From assembly GCA_021613335.1 (NCBI GenBank), contig JAJTWR010000245.1, forward strand, positions 1-64,000: a stretch of 64,000 nucleotides of DNA. Direction: 5' to 3'. This DNA comes from Whitmania pigra (taxonomy: Eukaryota; Annelida; Clitellata; Hirudinida; Haemopidae). A program made the position numbers and the translations under genes. How positions within the stretch are numbered: the first letter of the stretch is position 1; each line of letters opens with the position of its first letter. The notes beneath the pieces are model-generated. The model did no database searches and was not told the DNA's origin. It saw nothing but the letters and a program-made list of their open reading frames with translations. This document shows positions 1-9,989 of the stretch, in pieces.

Positions 1-135
1 TTGAAACATTACAAGTTGTTTGTAGCTTTAAATATTTTCTAATTGAATATAATTTATACAATTTCTGAATTAGCACAAATGGAACTCTGAGCTAAACCTT
101 TATTCATAACCAAGTCATCATGTCAATTATTATTG
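1..135 (+). repeat. 3' flank of an F/G-type peptide gene
   Basis: This stretch matches the sequence downstream of gene G (about 32,380-32,429) and the reverse complement of the sequence downstream of gene F (about 29,825-29,940). Shared words include ACAAGTTGTTTGTA and GGAACTCTGAG. The window therefore probably opens just past a third F/G-like copy whose exons lie outside it. No coding exon is visible here. Confidence 0.5.
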
Positions 136-374
136 TGAAGAATCCCTTTTCAACAACAAGATAGATAATTAAAAAATAAAAGATAAATAATTAGAAAACA
201 AATTTCAAAGTCAGATTTCTATAGCATGAATTCATTGTTTCGAAAACAATCTGAAAATAATTTAATAAATAAAATTTATCAAAGTAAGCTTAAAATAAGT
301 ATTACAGTAATCAGTTCTTTAAATTTTGAAAACTAAGTTAAAATAGATGTTAGTCGATAATTACTAAAATTATT

Positions 375-828
375 AAAATTTACCAAGGTGTACAGCTAAA
401 GTACCATGACCTGCTCAAGGCTCTGCAACTTAAATCTCTTGAACATCGGCTTTTAATAGCTGACCTCTGCTTATTATACAGGATCTTCAATAATTTAACA
501 TCAACTCACCTTAAAAACCATATTCATTTTGCAAACTACTCATCAACTAGAGGTCGTCAATTTAAACTAAGGTCACATTTTTGCGCAATAGACAACACCA
601 AATATTTTTTCACAAATCGAATTATTAACATCTGGAATAATCTACCTAACAGCATAGTCTCAGCTAGCACCTATAGTCACTTCATCTCCCTTCTCAATGA
701 ATATGACATGTCTCTTTTTCTCCTCCATTACTGATTGAACCTCTCGTTTCTTTTCTCAATGTTTTGCTGTTTGATAGTGGGCAGGTAAGATACTTCGGTC
801 CTCTACCCACTTAATAAAAAAAAAAAAA
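375..828 (+). mobile_element. 5'-truncated LINE 3' end: reverse transcriptase C-terminus, short 3' UTR, poly-A
   Basis: An open frame from about 381 to the TGA at 732-734 gives roughly 110 residues without an initiator Met. It reads like the last part of a non-LTR retrotransposon polymerase: QLKSLEHRLLIADLCLLYRI, then a Ser-Thr-Arg-Gly-Arg motif, then TNRIINIWNNLPNSIV, which matches the family pattern 'NRVINVWNSLPxxVV'. A short 3' UTR follows and ends in an A-run at about 814-828. The frame is undamaged, so the insertion is probably fairly recent. It differs from the LINE family at 3.2 kb. Confidence 0.8.
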
Positions 829-1439
829 ATGCACCTCTATTCATTTGCATTTAATATTAATTCAGAGACTTTTTTGCAAAGTTAGTTTGAACAATATCAA
901 TTTTATTTATTTTAAGTTTATGAATGGGAATGTTTTAAGTCAAGAAACACGTGTAATTTATTGATTAAAACGTTTTTGAACAATAGTAATAAAAATTAAT
1001 TAAAGTGATATATAATACATAACTTTCCTTCTACAACTCTCCTAGAGAGAATCATTCTGGTCATTTTCGTTTGCTTTCATTATACTTCGCTGCGAGTTTC
1101 AATACGATTCAGTTATATTGGTTTTGTATTTCATGTTTGCTCATGTTTGACGCTCAAGAATAATTTATTTATTTGATTAAAGTCAGTTGAATAACTATGA
1201 TGAATGGGACTTGTTCGTGAATAAAAAATATAAATGGTTAAGCCAAGCTAAGGGCAAAGACAAATGGCAGCATAGTTCCACAAAAACAACGACAACAACA
1301 AAGTTATTCCTAAGTAAAACATCTTTTGTATTAAAACAAATAGCCCAAAACATATGGATACATGCAATAAAATATCATGTAAAGTTATACAACTTGTATA
1401 CAAAATAATAATACATAATTTTAAAGGTTTGAAATTAGA
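829..1439. other. AT-rich intergenic DNA
   Basis: A weak 73-codon open frame at 1187-1408 has no family resemblance and a Lys/Thr-rich composition expected by chance. Nothing else is supported here. Confidence 0.4.
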
Positions 1440-1495
1440 AATTATCTCATATGCTCAGACATCTCCAAAGACGACGAATGTGTGTAAACAGGTAT
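1440..1495 (+). pseudogene. Relic exon 1 of a peptide gene
   Basis: The family leader (ATGCTCAGACATCTCCAAAG) is present on the plus strand. The initiator is ACG instead of ATG, and the signal-peptide codons break after about 15 bases. No matching exons 2-4 follow, so this is an orphan exon-1 fragment left by rearrangement. Confidence 0.6.
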
Positions 1496-1559
1496 AATTT
1501 CTCCAACTCTGTTGTCAACTTGAAATTATTTTTTTTTAAATTGACACATTTTGCTTATG

Positions 1560-1645
1560 ATATCAGTTGTTATTGTTATTATTCATCAACAGTCAGTTAT
1601 TTGGATTACGAAGATCAATTTATTTTCTTAAATAATGGTGCATCA
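1560..1645 (+). repeat. Short ATT tract with the flank common to the cluster's ATT arrays
   Basis: A brief GTTATT/ATTATT run is followed by CAGTCA-TTGGATTACGAA-CAATTTATTTT. The same flank follows the ATT arrays ending at about 29,715 and 48,617 and the short tracts at about 37,070 and 43,985. It lies about 150 bases beyond the stop codon of gene A, the same relative place as the larger arrays downstream of F and N. Confidence 0.55.
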
Positions 1646-1788
1646 CAATTTTTGGATTCGAAAAACATATGATATTATTTTTAAATCATTTTAATCAATT
1701 TAAGTTAGTATTATTAATATTTTTAATAGCTGTTTTACATAATTAATCTCTCTTGCAGCTAAATATTCCTTGAAAACTTCCAACTTTT

Positions 1789-2255
1789 TCATTTTCCAAC
1801 GACTGGAACTGTTTATAACAAATTATCTCAAATAAATAAATTTAAAGAATAATTAGTCTAGTTAATAATAACTTATGATCAAATGTAATGACAATCAGTT
1901 TGGAATAAATTAAAGATATTATAAAAATTATGTTAAATATTTTTAATCCAACAACTAACGGCATAAATCAGCAAAAGGAGTACAGGTCCAAAAAAAGTCA
2001 CATTGTCTCCTCTGAATAAAAAAATAGTTAGCCTATCAGCAGCTGTTTGCAATAAGCACATTAAAATTAATATCTTACCGGGCCACATGGCTCATTAAAC
2101 CCTCCAACGGCGAAAGCAATTTCTAGAGAATGTTAAAACATTTTGAAATTCTGAAATTCATTCGAAAATATTAAAATAATGATGTCCACAAACAACCAAC
2201 CAATGTAGCAGGCAAGCATCAGGATTGCAAGCAGGAAAACACACACAGTCTTCAT
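1789..2255 (-). CDS. Gene A: secreted four-cysteine amidated peptide precursor
   Basis: Four exons on the minus strand: 2255-2201, 2122-2079, 2011-1960 and 1808-1789, with GT-AG introns of phases 1, 0 and 1. Exon 1 encodes MKTVCVFLLAILMLAC plus two residues. Exon 2 completes the signal peptide, with likely cleavage after EIAFA. The mature part has the framework C-x5-C-x5-C-x6-C and a tail CLPVVGK-stop, so amidation after Val is predicted. It sits outside the 15-kb duplicated block and differs from B and C mainly in the mature residues. The start is the ATG directly after the conserved leader. The secreted role is inferred from the signal peptide; target and activity are unknown. Confidence 0.75.
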
Positions 2256-2291
2256 CTTTGGAGATGTCTGAGCATCAGTGATGTTGAAGCT

Positions 2292-2300
2292 CTTAAATAG
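2292..2300 (-). promoter_or_regulatory. TATA-like box of gene A
   Basis: CTATTTAAG lies about 40 bases upstream of the ATG and is followed by AGCTTCAACATCACTGATG. The same element and spacing occur before C, D, F, J, K, M and N, including intact and broken copies, which marks it as part of the duplicated core promoter. Confidence 0.55.
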
Positions 2301-3202
2301 AAAAAATGATGTCATTTAAAAAGTGAACATTTTGTCCAGTTGTCCGTAAACTCAGAAATTATGGTAAATTTATGGTGTATCAAGGTGACACTTTTTGACA
2401 ATTGTTCTGCTCCACTTAATTTGTTTTGATAATAATTATAATAATTAATTCAACTTTGACACGACAGCAGTCTTAAATTTGTTTTAATTCTAACAAATTC
2501 AAAATTTATTGCTAAACTTTATGGCTGAATGAAGATATATGATCATCGTAGAGTAAGGCAAATAATAAAGTAGATTGATGGTTAGTAATGTCACCTGTCG
2601 TAGAAATAAGTCATCAAAATATTTTGACAGTCATTTGTCGGTGTTGAATTTTAAAATTATTATAATTTGGATTGAATATCCAAAAAATAATATGTTACTC
2701 TGCATGAATGAATGTGTTGGTAATAAAATTTCCTATTTAAAAATTAATTTTAAAAAAGTAACATTAACACTTGCAAAGATAATATCTTTAAAATGTGGAA
2801 GATGGTATTAATTTAGTTTAAAGGCAATTAATTTTTTTTTTATTAAAATTTAATTAAATGTCAATATTTGTTTTTTTATAAAAATTATTGTTAATTTCAC
2901 GGTTGAAAGAAGACTTTGCATCACCTGTTGCCGAAGGTGCATGAAGCCATCTGTTGTTGACCTTATTTGTAACGATTTTTGAATTAAATGGTAAAATTAA
3001 TTTGATTGTGGTGAAACGGTGCTTTTAACCAGAGCCCAAAGGGTGTGATTAATAACAATATAAATGAGAACAAGTATAAACAAAAGTGCAAACAGTAAAT
3101 CACGCATGGTCTTCTTATTTCAAAATGTCTTCTGCATGTGTGATCTTTTTGAACATTTGATTATGAAATGCGGTCATTTCGAACACCGGCACGCGAAGAA
3201 AT

Positions 3203-3690
3203 TCATGAATAATTAGAAGTCTTGTCCCACGAAGTCTTCAGGTGGCGCTTGAAGAGCTCCAGGGATGTTTGGGCTCTGACGGTGGGAGGAAGTCTGTTCC
3301 AGACAGCTGGAGAGGCGTACGAGAAGCTTCTGTTTAGGCTTCTGTCTTGGAGATAAGGTGGGGTGGATGTTTCTAGAGTGTGATATGTCATGAGAGCAAT
3401 TTTGAAAGTGATACGACTATGGATCGGCAACCAGTGCAATTTCTTCAGACGGTCCATGCTATTGAGGGTAGAGTTGAGGAGGTTGGCAAGCTTGTTTTGA
3501 ACGCGTTGCAAGGATTGAATTAAAAAAGCAGATGTGCCATAAAAAAGAGAGTTGCAATAGTCTAATCGAGAGAGAACAAGGCAGCGTGCAAGGGCGGAAG
3601 TTATATCAACGGAAAGTTGCGGACGGATGTGCCGGATCGCCCAGATGAGATGAACATGAGATGAATAATCTGTCGTACTCATTTTGGGTG
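3203..3690 (-). mobile_element. LINE (CR1/L2-like) reverse transcriptase C-terminal fragment
   Basis: About 160 codons read without a stop. They contain ARCLVLSRLDYCNSLFYG, LQRVQNKLANLL, LHWLPIHSRITFKIALMTYH and SPAVWNRLPPTVRAQTSLE, which are hallmark blocks of the thumb and C-terminal region of CR1/L2-type polymerases common in marine invertebrates. The endonuclease and catalytic palm are absent, as expected of 5' truncation. Its upstream end runs into the inverted-repeat arm that begins at about 3,655. Confidence 0.85.
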
Positions 3691-4430
3691 CTACGTACTC
3701 GTATTAATTTAGGTCAGTTAGTCAACCCCATTTGTTCGTAAGAAATAAAAAAAATTATTTTGGATAGTTCGAAGCATGCAGACACGCAAATAATTAGTCT
3801 AAGTCAAATGATTAATTATTATTATTATAAAAAATAAATTTTTTACTGAAGCCAGCTTAAACTTGAAATAATTATTGGAACTGATTAAATAATTTGTTAA
3901 AGTACTTATTAGGCACCTAAACAATTTGATGCAATGTTATCTGATTAAAAAAAACTCCTTCGCTGATACGAACAGTTAGATTATTTTAGACAATAAGTGT
4001 TGCCAGTTAATTTCTCTAGAATTTAAGGGATAGTCGATATATTGTTGAAAGTAAATGGGAATTAAATCATATTCTATGATTGGAGGTCTTACTTTTACTT
4101 ATTATTTATTTGAATGTTATTTTATCAGTTGTTTTATTAATTTCAAAACTCGTCATGAATTGGCTCAAAATATTTAGTGTTCACGAACCCAGGTATAGGT
4201 GACGACAGATGTCACCAACGGCAACAACAGGTGATAAAACGACAAGCTTTTCTAGAACCCATCATTGCACATTTAGACTTGCCAATCAGGAAGCGCATGA
4301 ATATTAATCGACCTATTGATGTTTTGAGTTAAAGTGGTATCTATGGAACGTCACCTATTCTTGGTGCCGGCATGGCATAGTGGTAAAGGTGTTGGCTCCC
4401 GTGATGGCAGAGTCAGCGCTAAATTATTAT
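3655..4430 (+). repeat. Outer inverted repeat, left arm
   Basis: The reverse complement of this arm recurs at about 7,515-8,385. Shared landmarks include the CGACAGATTATTCATCTCATG LINE edge, the GTTCGTATCAGC / GCTGATACGAAC segment and a tRNA-like head at the inner end. The arms are clearly similar but differ at many bases and by the AAT array inserted in the right arm. Together with the inner arms they enclose genes B and C. Confidence 0.75.
4364..4417 (+). mobile_element. tRNA-derived SINE head or tRNA-like fragment
   Basis: GGTGCCGGCATGGCATAGTGG followed by TAAAGGTGTTGGCTCCC resembles the 5' half of a tRNA, with an A-box TGGCATAGTGG. No convincing B-box (GGTTCGANTCC) follows, so it is not a working tRNA. 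It marks the inner end of the outer inverted repeat and has an inverted partner at 7,511-7,563. Confidence 0.5.
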
Positions 4431-4804
4431 AGAGTGCCTTCAGACTACAGCCAGTTAGTTTGATGTAATACCCATTTCTTACATGTTTTAATGATAATAC
4501 CATGGCAAATTTTAATAACATGTTTTTTGTTTAATGAAACGTCTTCATTAAGCCATAAATTTTAGCAATAAAACATTTAATTTGTGTTGTCTGAAAATAA
4601 ATGTATGACTTTAGTCATGTCATAGTTGAATTAATTAATAGGATTTTAATAAAAACAAAATAAATGGAGCAGAAAAGATGTCAAGAACGCCACCCTAACA
4701 ACAGCAAACTGTCACCTCGATAAAAATAAATTACAAAAAACTGCTGTGTCTACAACATATCCACGTTTTTAATTGCATCACCTTTTCTGTTAAAAAGCTT
4801 CAAC

Positions 4805-5545
4805 AACACTCATGCTCAGACATCTCCAAAGATGAAGACTGTGTGTGTTTTCCTGCTTGTAATCCTGATGCTTGCCTGCCTCATGGGTTGGCTGTTTGTG
4901 GATATAGTTTAATAAAATAATTTCGAATAACTTTTAACATTTTAAAATTGCAACAATTTCCAGAAATTACGTTTGCCTTAGGAGGATTTAACGAAGATTG
5001 CTATGATGTAAGTTACACATTTTAAACTTCCACTTGCCAAATGTTGTCAAATACCTTTCTTACTTCAGAATTATCGTTGCAATTTTCCGTACATTTGCAC
5101 AGCATTTGTCAAGAAGTGCTGTTAGTTGATTACATTTTTTTGATATAAATTTAATAATTTGTACAATTTAATTCAGATTGGTTCAAACATTGCAATTAAT
5201 TAGAGTAATTAATCATTAAATATATTTACATTTAATTAAATGACACATATTATTATAAACAGATCCACTCATTGGAAAATGAAAAAGTTGGAATTTCCCA
5301 AAATAGATTCAGGTGCAAGAAGAATTATTTTCAGTGGCCTTTAAAAATAATAATATCATCAGTTTAAACCATTAAAATAACGTTTTAATTGGACAAAAAA
5401 TGTTTTTGGAATTTAAAAATTTAGTCATTTAAAAAAAAAATTGAATTTTTTGGTCCAAGTTACTGACTGATTTAGCTATTATTACAGTGTTTACAATTAT
5501 TAGACAAATTTTAATTAGTTGGTTTTTTCAAATAAATTGTTAATA
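4805..5545 (+). repeat. Inner inverted repeat, left arm (gene B side)
   Basis: From the exon-1 leader to about 5,545 this matches the reverse complement of about 5,995-6,740 through all four exons and the 3' flank. The spacer of roughly 450 bases (5,545-5,995) is unique within one duplicated block. In it I see only AT-rich sequence and a GTGTTTTCCT word that may be a trace of exon 1. Confidence 0.8.
4832..5282 (+). CDS. Gene B: secreted four-cysteine amidated peptide precursor
   Basis: Exons at 4832-4886, 4964-5007, 5069-5120 and 5263-5282, with phases 1, 0 and 1. The signal peptide has Val where most copies have Ala (FLLVILMLAC), and exon 2 ends it with EITFA. The mature part has C-x5-C-x5-C-x6-C and the tail CYPLIGK-stop. 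The TATA-like box is degenerate (GTTAAAAAG), so expression may be weaker. B converges with gene C: the two form an inverted repeat that meets near 5,545-5,995. If intron 3 were retained the frame would end Cys-Cys-stop, giving an odd fifth cysteine; I prefer the spliced form because exon 4 is conserved in the other copies. Confidence 0.75.
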
Positions 5546-6247
5546 TAGTTATCGAGAATGCACGTCTCACTGGAAATTGCAATCTATTGAAGTTAAAAGG
5601 GATATCTGTGGGAATGAGGGGTAACTTTCTTCTTTTTCTGTCAAGATAATTGCTTCAATTAAACTGCCCAACAACTTTTTAACACAAAGCCTCTTAACGT
5701 GTGTTTTCCTCTCTGCAATCCCGTTTCTTTGCCTCAAAGATTGGTTTTCATTTTTAATAGTTAGTTTATTTCTAAATTTAAAATTTGCTCCAAAGTCGAG
5801 AAATAGTTTTGTGCCGGATTAGAAATTTTCTTTCGAGTCAATAAGAGGCAAATGTTTTTCTAATTGTGCTTCAAAAATAATCGCAAAAGTATTTATTCTT
5901 CTGAATAATTTCCGTCAGAAACTACGGGTGTGCGATTGGATATACAAAAGATGATTTACTTGTTATCTTAAATTTATTTAATATTAGTTGTTGTTAAATA
6001 ATTTAACAATTTATTTAAAAAAAAAACAACTAATTAAAATTTGGCTAATAATTGTAAACACTGTCTTAATAGCTAAATCAAAAAATTCAATTTTTTTTAA
6101 ATGACTAAATTTTTAGATTCCAAAAACATTCTTTGTCAAATTAAAACGTTATTTTAATGGTTTAAACTGATGAATAATAGCATCAAGGCCATTGAAAATA
6201 ATTAATCTTTCTTGCAGCTGAATCTTTTTTGTGAAATTCCAACTTTT

Positions 6248-6711
6248 TCATTTTCCAATTACTGGATCTGTTTATAATAATATTTGATTTAATTAAGTGT
6301 AAAAATATTTAATGATTAATTATTCTAATTAATTGCATTAATTGAACCAAGGTAATATTAATAAATCTGAATTAAATTATAAAAATTATTAAATTTATAT
6401 CAAAAAAGTTTAATCAACTAACAGCACTTCTTGACAAAAGGTGCGCAAATGTGCGGAAAATTGCAACGATAATTCTGAAGTAAGAAAAGTGTTTGACAAC
6501 AGTTTGCAAGTGAAAATTTAAAATTTGTAACTCACATCGTAGCAATCTTCGTTAAATCCTCCTAAGGCAAACGCAATTTCTGGAAATTGTTGCAATTTTA
6601 AAATGTCAAAAGTTATTCAAAATTATTATATTAAACTATATCCACAAACAGCCAACCCATGAGGCAGGCTAGCATCAGGATTGCAAGCAGGAAAACACAC
6701 ACAGTCTTCAT
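6248..6711 (-). CDS. Gene C: secreted four-cysteine amidated peptide precursor
   Basis: Exons on the minus strand at 6711-6657, 6579-6536, 6474-6423 and 6267-6248. The signal peptide is MKTVCVFLLAILMLAC plus two residues, completed by EIAFA in exon 2. The cysteine framework is C-x5-C-x5-C-x6-C and the tail is CYPVIGK-stop. It is the inverted partner of gene B, and the differences are concentrated between Cys 3 and Cys 4 and in the tail. CTATTTAAG lies at 6748-6756. All splice sites are canonical, so it looks functional. Confidence 0.78.
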
Positions 6712-7178
6712 CTTTGGAGATGTCTGAGCATCATCGATGTTGAGGGTCTTAAATAGAAAAGATTAAACTGTTTTTTTTTTAATTTATTGGAAACAACTCT
6801 ATTCGTCCATTTACTATTTTTTTATTGAAAGTCCAATAACTAATTCTACGACCGTATTCTTAAATTTATATTCAAACAAATTAATTGTTTTATTGCTAAG
6901 ATTCATGGTTGAATGAAAACATATGATCAGCTGTAAAATATGATGGCAGGTAAAAATTTAGATAGAAGGGGAAATTAAATAAAATTTTTACTTATTTCAT
7001 TTTTATTGAAAAATTCCATCTATTCAGTTTCCAAAACAAGGAGCTGCAGGAAATAAAATATACCTTTTAAAAATTGATATAAACAAAAAAATATCTTTTT
7101 AACATTTGCAAGAATGTTATAAATATATCATTTAAGAAATGGTGCTCAGTTGATATTTTCAATCTTGTTGGCTTTAGT

Positions 7179-7445
7179 GTGAAGGCAATAAAGTTTTTAG
7201 AAATCTTAGAAATTAAATATAATTCTACACAACTGCTTAGGGATAGCGGCAGGATGCCGGATGTTGTTCTCGCATCGTCGTCGTCAGGCGCTCTCATTTT
7301 GATAGAGTTGACTGTCCCATGGGAAGATTGGTTCGAAGCAAGTAATGTGCTGAAAGAGGAGAAATACTCTGAGCTAGCCAAAGATCAAGAGGTGAGCGGG
7401 TTTTGGGTAACGCTGATGCCCATTAAAGTGGGGCGAGAGGTTTAG
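7179..7445 (+). mobile_element. Retroelement-associated C-terminal module (fragment)
   Basis: An 88-codon frame contains GRMPDVVLASS, LILIELTVPWEDWFEAS, EKYSELAKDQE and LMPIKVG. This D-x(n)-E-x-T-V-P-W-E arrangement is familiar from the C-terminal tail of certain retrotransposon-encoded proteins in invertebrates (pattern RPDxVL...ELTVPWE...KY..L). It may have a nuclease-like fold, but that is from memory and untested. The rest of the element is missing. Related traces occur near 35,570-35,625 and 43,405-43,560. Confidence 0.55.
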
Positions 7446-7510
7446 TTGTTCTATATATATTATTAATAATATATTGATATATAAAACATACTAAAACTGC
7501 CTCTTTATAG

Positions 7511-7563
7511 AGACTCTGCCATCGCGGGAGGCAACGCCTTTACCACTAGGCCATGCCGGCACC
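7511..7563 (-). mobile_element. tRNA-derived SINE head or tRNA-like fragment, inverted copy
   Basis: Read on the minus strand this is GGTGCCGGCATGGCCTAGTGG followed by a tRNA-like anticodon-arm region, ending GATGGCAGAGTC. It is closer to a consensus tRNA 5' half than the copy at 4,364. It has no B-box and sits at the inner end of the right outer arm. Confidence 0.5.
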
Positions 7564-8127
7564 AAGAATAGGTGACGTTCCATAGATACCACTTTAACTC
7601 AAAACATTAATAGGTCGATTAATATTCACGCGCTTCCTGATTTGCAAGTCTAAATGTGCAATGATGGGTTCTAAAAACGCTTGTCGCTTTATCAACTGTT
7701 GTTACCGTTGGTGACATCTGTCGTCGCCCGTACCTGGGTTTGTGAACACGAAATATTTTGAGTCAATTAGTCGCATGCATGACGAATTTTGAAATCAATA
7801 AAACTACTGGTAAAATAACATTTAAATAAATGATAAGTACAAAATAAGATCTCCAATCACAGAATAAGATTTAATTTCCGTTAACTTTCAACAATAAATC
7901 GAATGTCCCTTAAATTCCATAGAAATTAACTGGCAACACTTTTATTGTCTTACATCATGTTTAAAAAAATCTAACTGTTCGTATCAGCAAAGGAGTTTTT
8001 TTAATCAGATAACATTGCATCAGATTGTTTAACTGCTAAATAAGTACTTTAACAAATATTTTTTCAATATTTATTCAATTCCAATAATTATTTCAAGTTT
8101 AAGCTGGCTTCAGTAAAACATTTATTT

Positions 8128-8203
<76 letters not shown>

Positions 8204-8385
8204 CAACAACAACAACAATAATAGTAATAATAATAATTCAATTTTGCTTAGACTAATTGGTCGCCTGATTGCATGCTTCGAACTATCCGAAATACCTTTT
8301 TTAATTTCTTACTAACAAATGGGATTGACCTAAATTAATTCAAGTACCTAAATCAGGACGACAGATTATTCATCTCATGTTCAAT
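7515..8385 (-). repeat. Outer inverted repeat, right arm
   Basis: Reverse-complement partner of 3,655-4,430. It carries the (AAT)n array at about 8,129-8,237 that the left arm holds only as a few ATT units (about 3,815-3,830), so the array expanded after the inversion-duplication. The arm extends into LINE-derived sequence at its outer end. Confidence 0.75.
8129..8237 (+). repeat. (AAT)n array with an (AAC)n segment
   Basis: About 24 AAT units are followed by about six AAC units and then interrupted AAT. The AAC block is a point variant spread by slippage. The sequence is the same in the second copy at 23,353-23,461. Confidence 0.95.
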
Positions 8386-8415
8386 GATAGATGGCGGAAT
8401 GGCTAAATAAAAAAG

Positions 8416-8694
8416 TTGCAACTTCCAAGCCAAGCCTATAGACATCAAGCTAATTTGAAACTTGGCTTTCTTGATTCGAGATCGGCTGTTAAAAAGGCCG
8501 CCCTCATAAAAGACAGCATGCATGATGAAGTGTTTGACGTCTTCGTTTTGACTGAAATTTGGATACCGTCCGACGCCCCTGGCTGCATCATACACAGTCT
8601 CGTTCCTGACAGCTTCATCACCGTGGATCTTCAAATGACGAGAGCGGAGGTGGCATTGCTGTCAAATACGGAGACGATTACAAAACGCATTTAG
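8416..8694 (+). mobile_element. LINE endonuclease (APE-type) N-terminal fragment
   Basis: The frame reads LGFLDSRSAVKKAALIKD, then DVFVLTEIWIPSDAPGCI. These match the start of a LINE apurinic-like endonuclease ('LLNARSVxNK...D...LTETWLP'), including the catalytic Glu in LTEIW. After DLQMT a one-base frameshift exposes SGGGIAVKYGDDYKTHL, the expected next block (RGGGVAV). The element stops by 8,700, so it is an inactive fossil. Confidence 0.75.
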
Positions 8695-8699
8695 ATAAG

Positions 8700-9487
8700 A
8701 TAAATTTTTTTTTGTTTTGCAGATATTTAATACATATTCACCTGAGTCGTGCGGGATGATCAGAAATTAACACCCCATTGTAAAATGCTTGCAGTTCCTT
8801 TCAGATATTTGTTCATGTGTTTTGCTTACATTTCAATCTTTAAAATTAAAACTATGTTCATGTTTTATTAGTTTAATGAAATTTGTTTCACATGAAATGT
8901 TCTGAGTCAGGTTTGAGTTATGACTTGACCAAAGCGGATGTTTGGTAATGATGCTTTGGATGTTAATGATGATGAGGATGTTGATCGAGATGATGATGGT
9001 TGAGATTATGATGGTGTTGATGATGATGATGATGATTATGCCGTCACTATCAATGTAATAATTATCCAAATTCAATTTCAATAAATTTCTTTGCCTTACA
9101 CTTACCTCACCTATTCATTTTTTTAAAAATTACATTTCAGAAATAAATTGTAAATATTTAAAAGTAGGTAATTACTTTCAAATCAGCAAGAATATTTTTA
9201 TTTTATGTTCTACGAGAGTTCAAATTCAATGTAAATTATATTCTTTTATTATTATTAATATGAATTAAGCAAACAAACAGATGTAACAGTCAGATGTAAG
9301 TAACTTTATCGGGTATCAAGATTTATTTTGAAACAAATATTATTATATGCGAGTTTAATTCAAATAAAATCATTTAAATTTGGAAACCAAATAGAAATCT
9401 CGCAGATCTTTTATTTTATTAATTTTTAAAGCATTTAAATGGAAATTCGATTTCAATGCCTTTTTAATTTCCAATTAGAATTCTGTT
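8700..9487. other. AT-rich intergenic DNA with a GAT-rich stretch
   Basis: A TGATGATG-rich run (about 8,950-9,040) gives spurious Ile-rich frames. No gene is seen. Confidence 0.5.
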
Positions 9488-9932
9488 TCATTTTCCCGTC
9501 CATACAAATCCTGTGAAATTCAAAAACTCAGAAAATTACTTTAAAAACAATATTCTACATATCCATGTAATAAATATGTATTGAAATTATTATTAATATT
9601 ATTATTGTAATAATTTTATCTAGTAGTTTATGCTGACATACTGCAATTGCCGTAGACACAAACATATGGCCGTGGACATACTACCTGTAATAGATGGACA
9701 AAGATTACGAAATTCGTTAATGGTTTTAAATTAATTATAGCTCTTACTCCGCTGCATGACTGTGAGTAAACAGTTTCTGGAATAAAATTTAGAATTTTAA
9801 ATAATCATCTTAAACATATTTGAAATTATTCAAATATTTGCAAAAACAACAAAATACAATGCTAAAAATTCATTAACCCATGAAGCAGGCAAGCATCAGG
9901 ATTGCAAGCAGAAAAACACACACAGTCTTCAT
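9488..9932 (-). CDS. Gene D: secreted four-cysteine amidated peptide, divergent
   Basis: Minus-strand exons at 9932-9878, 9776-9748, 9684-9642 and 9510-9488 keep phases 1, 0 and 1. Exon 1 is the standard signal start. Exon 2 is short (29 bases), ends the signal near TVYS and gives Cys 1. The spacing is C-x4-C-x5-C-x4-C. Exon 4 starts after an upstream TTTCACAG acceptor and encodes RFVWTGK-stop, so an amidated Thr end is predicted. The mature sequence shares little with B or C beyond the cysteines, which shows strong diversification. CTATTTAAG lies at 9969-9977. Confidence 0.7.
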
Positions 9933-9989
9933 CTTTGGAGATGTCTGAGCATCATTGATACCGGGTTTCTTAAATAGATAATTGCAGAC

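Noticed and set aside
3203..3682. Host protein-coding gene
   Set aside because: The residues are LINE polymerase blocks; no exon structure or host family resemblance.
4364..4417. Possible functional tRNA gene
   Set aside because: Only an A-box-like 5' half is present. There is no B-box, no closing acceptor stem, and copies sit at inverted-repeat ends, which fits a SINE head.
5100..5130. Exon 3 of gene B reading on to Cys-Cys-stop without exon 4
   Set aside because: A good GTTAGT donor follows the fourth Cys, and exon 4 with Gly-Lys-stop is conserved at most loci. The unspliced form would leave an unpaired cysteine. Not fully excluded.
7067..7381. 104-codon minus-strand open frame
   Set aside because: It is antisense to the ELTVPWE-containing plus-strand frame, which has recognisable motifs. 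The minus frame does not.
8353..8634. 93-codon minus-strand open frame
   Set aside because: Antisense shadow of the LINE endonuclease fragment.
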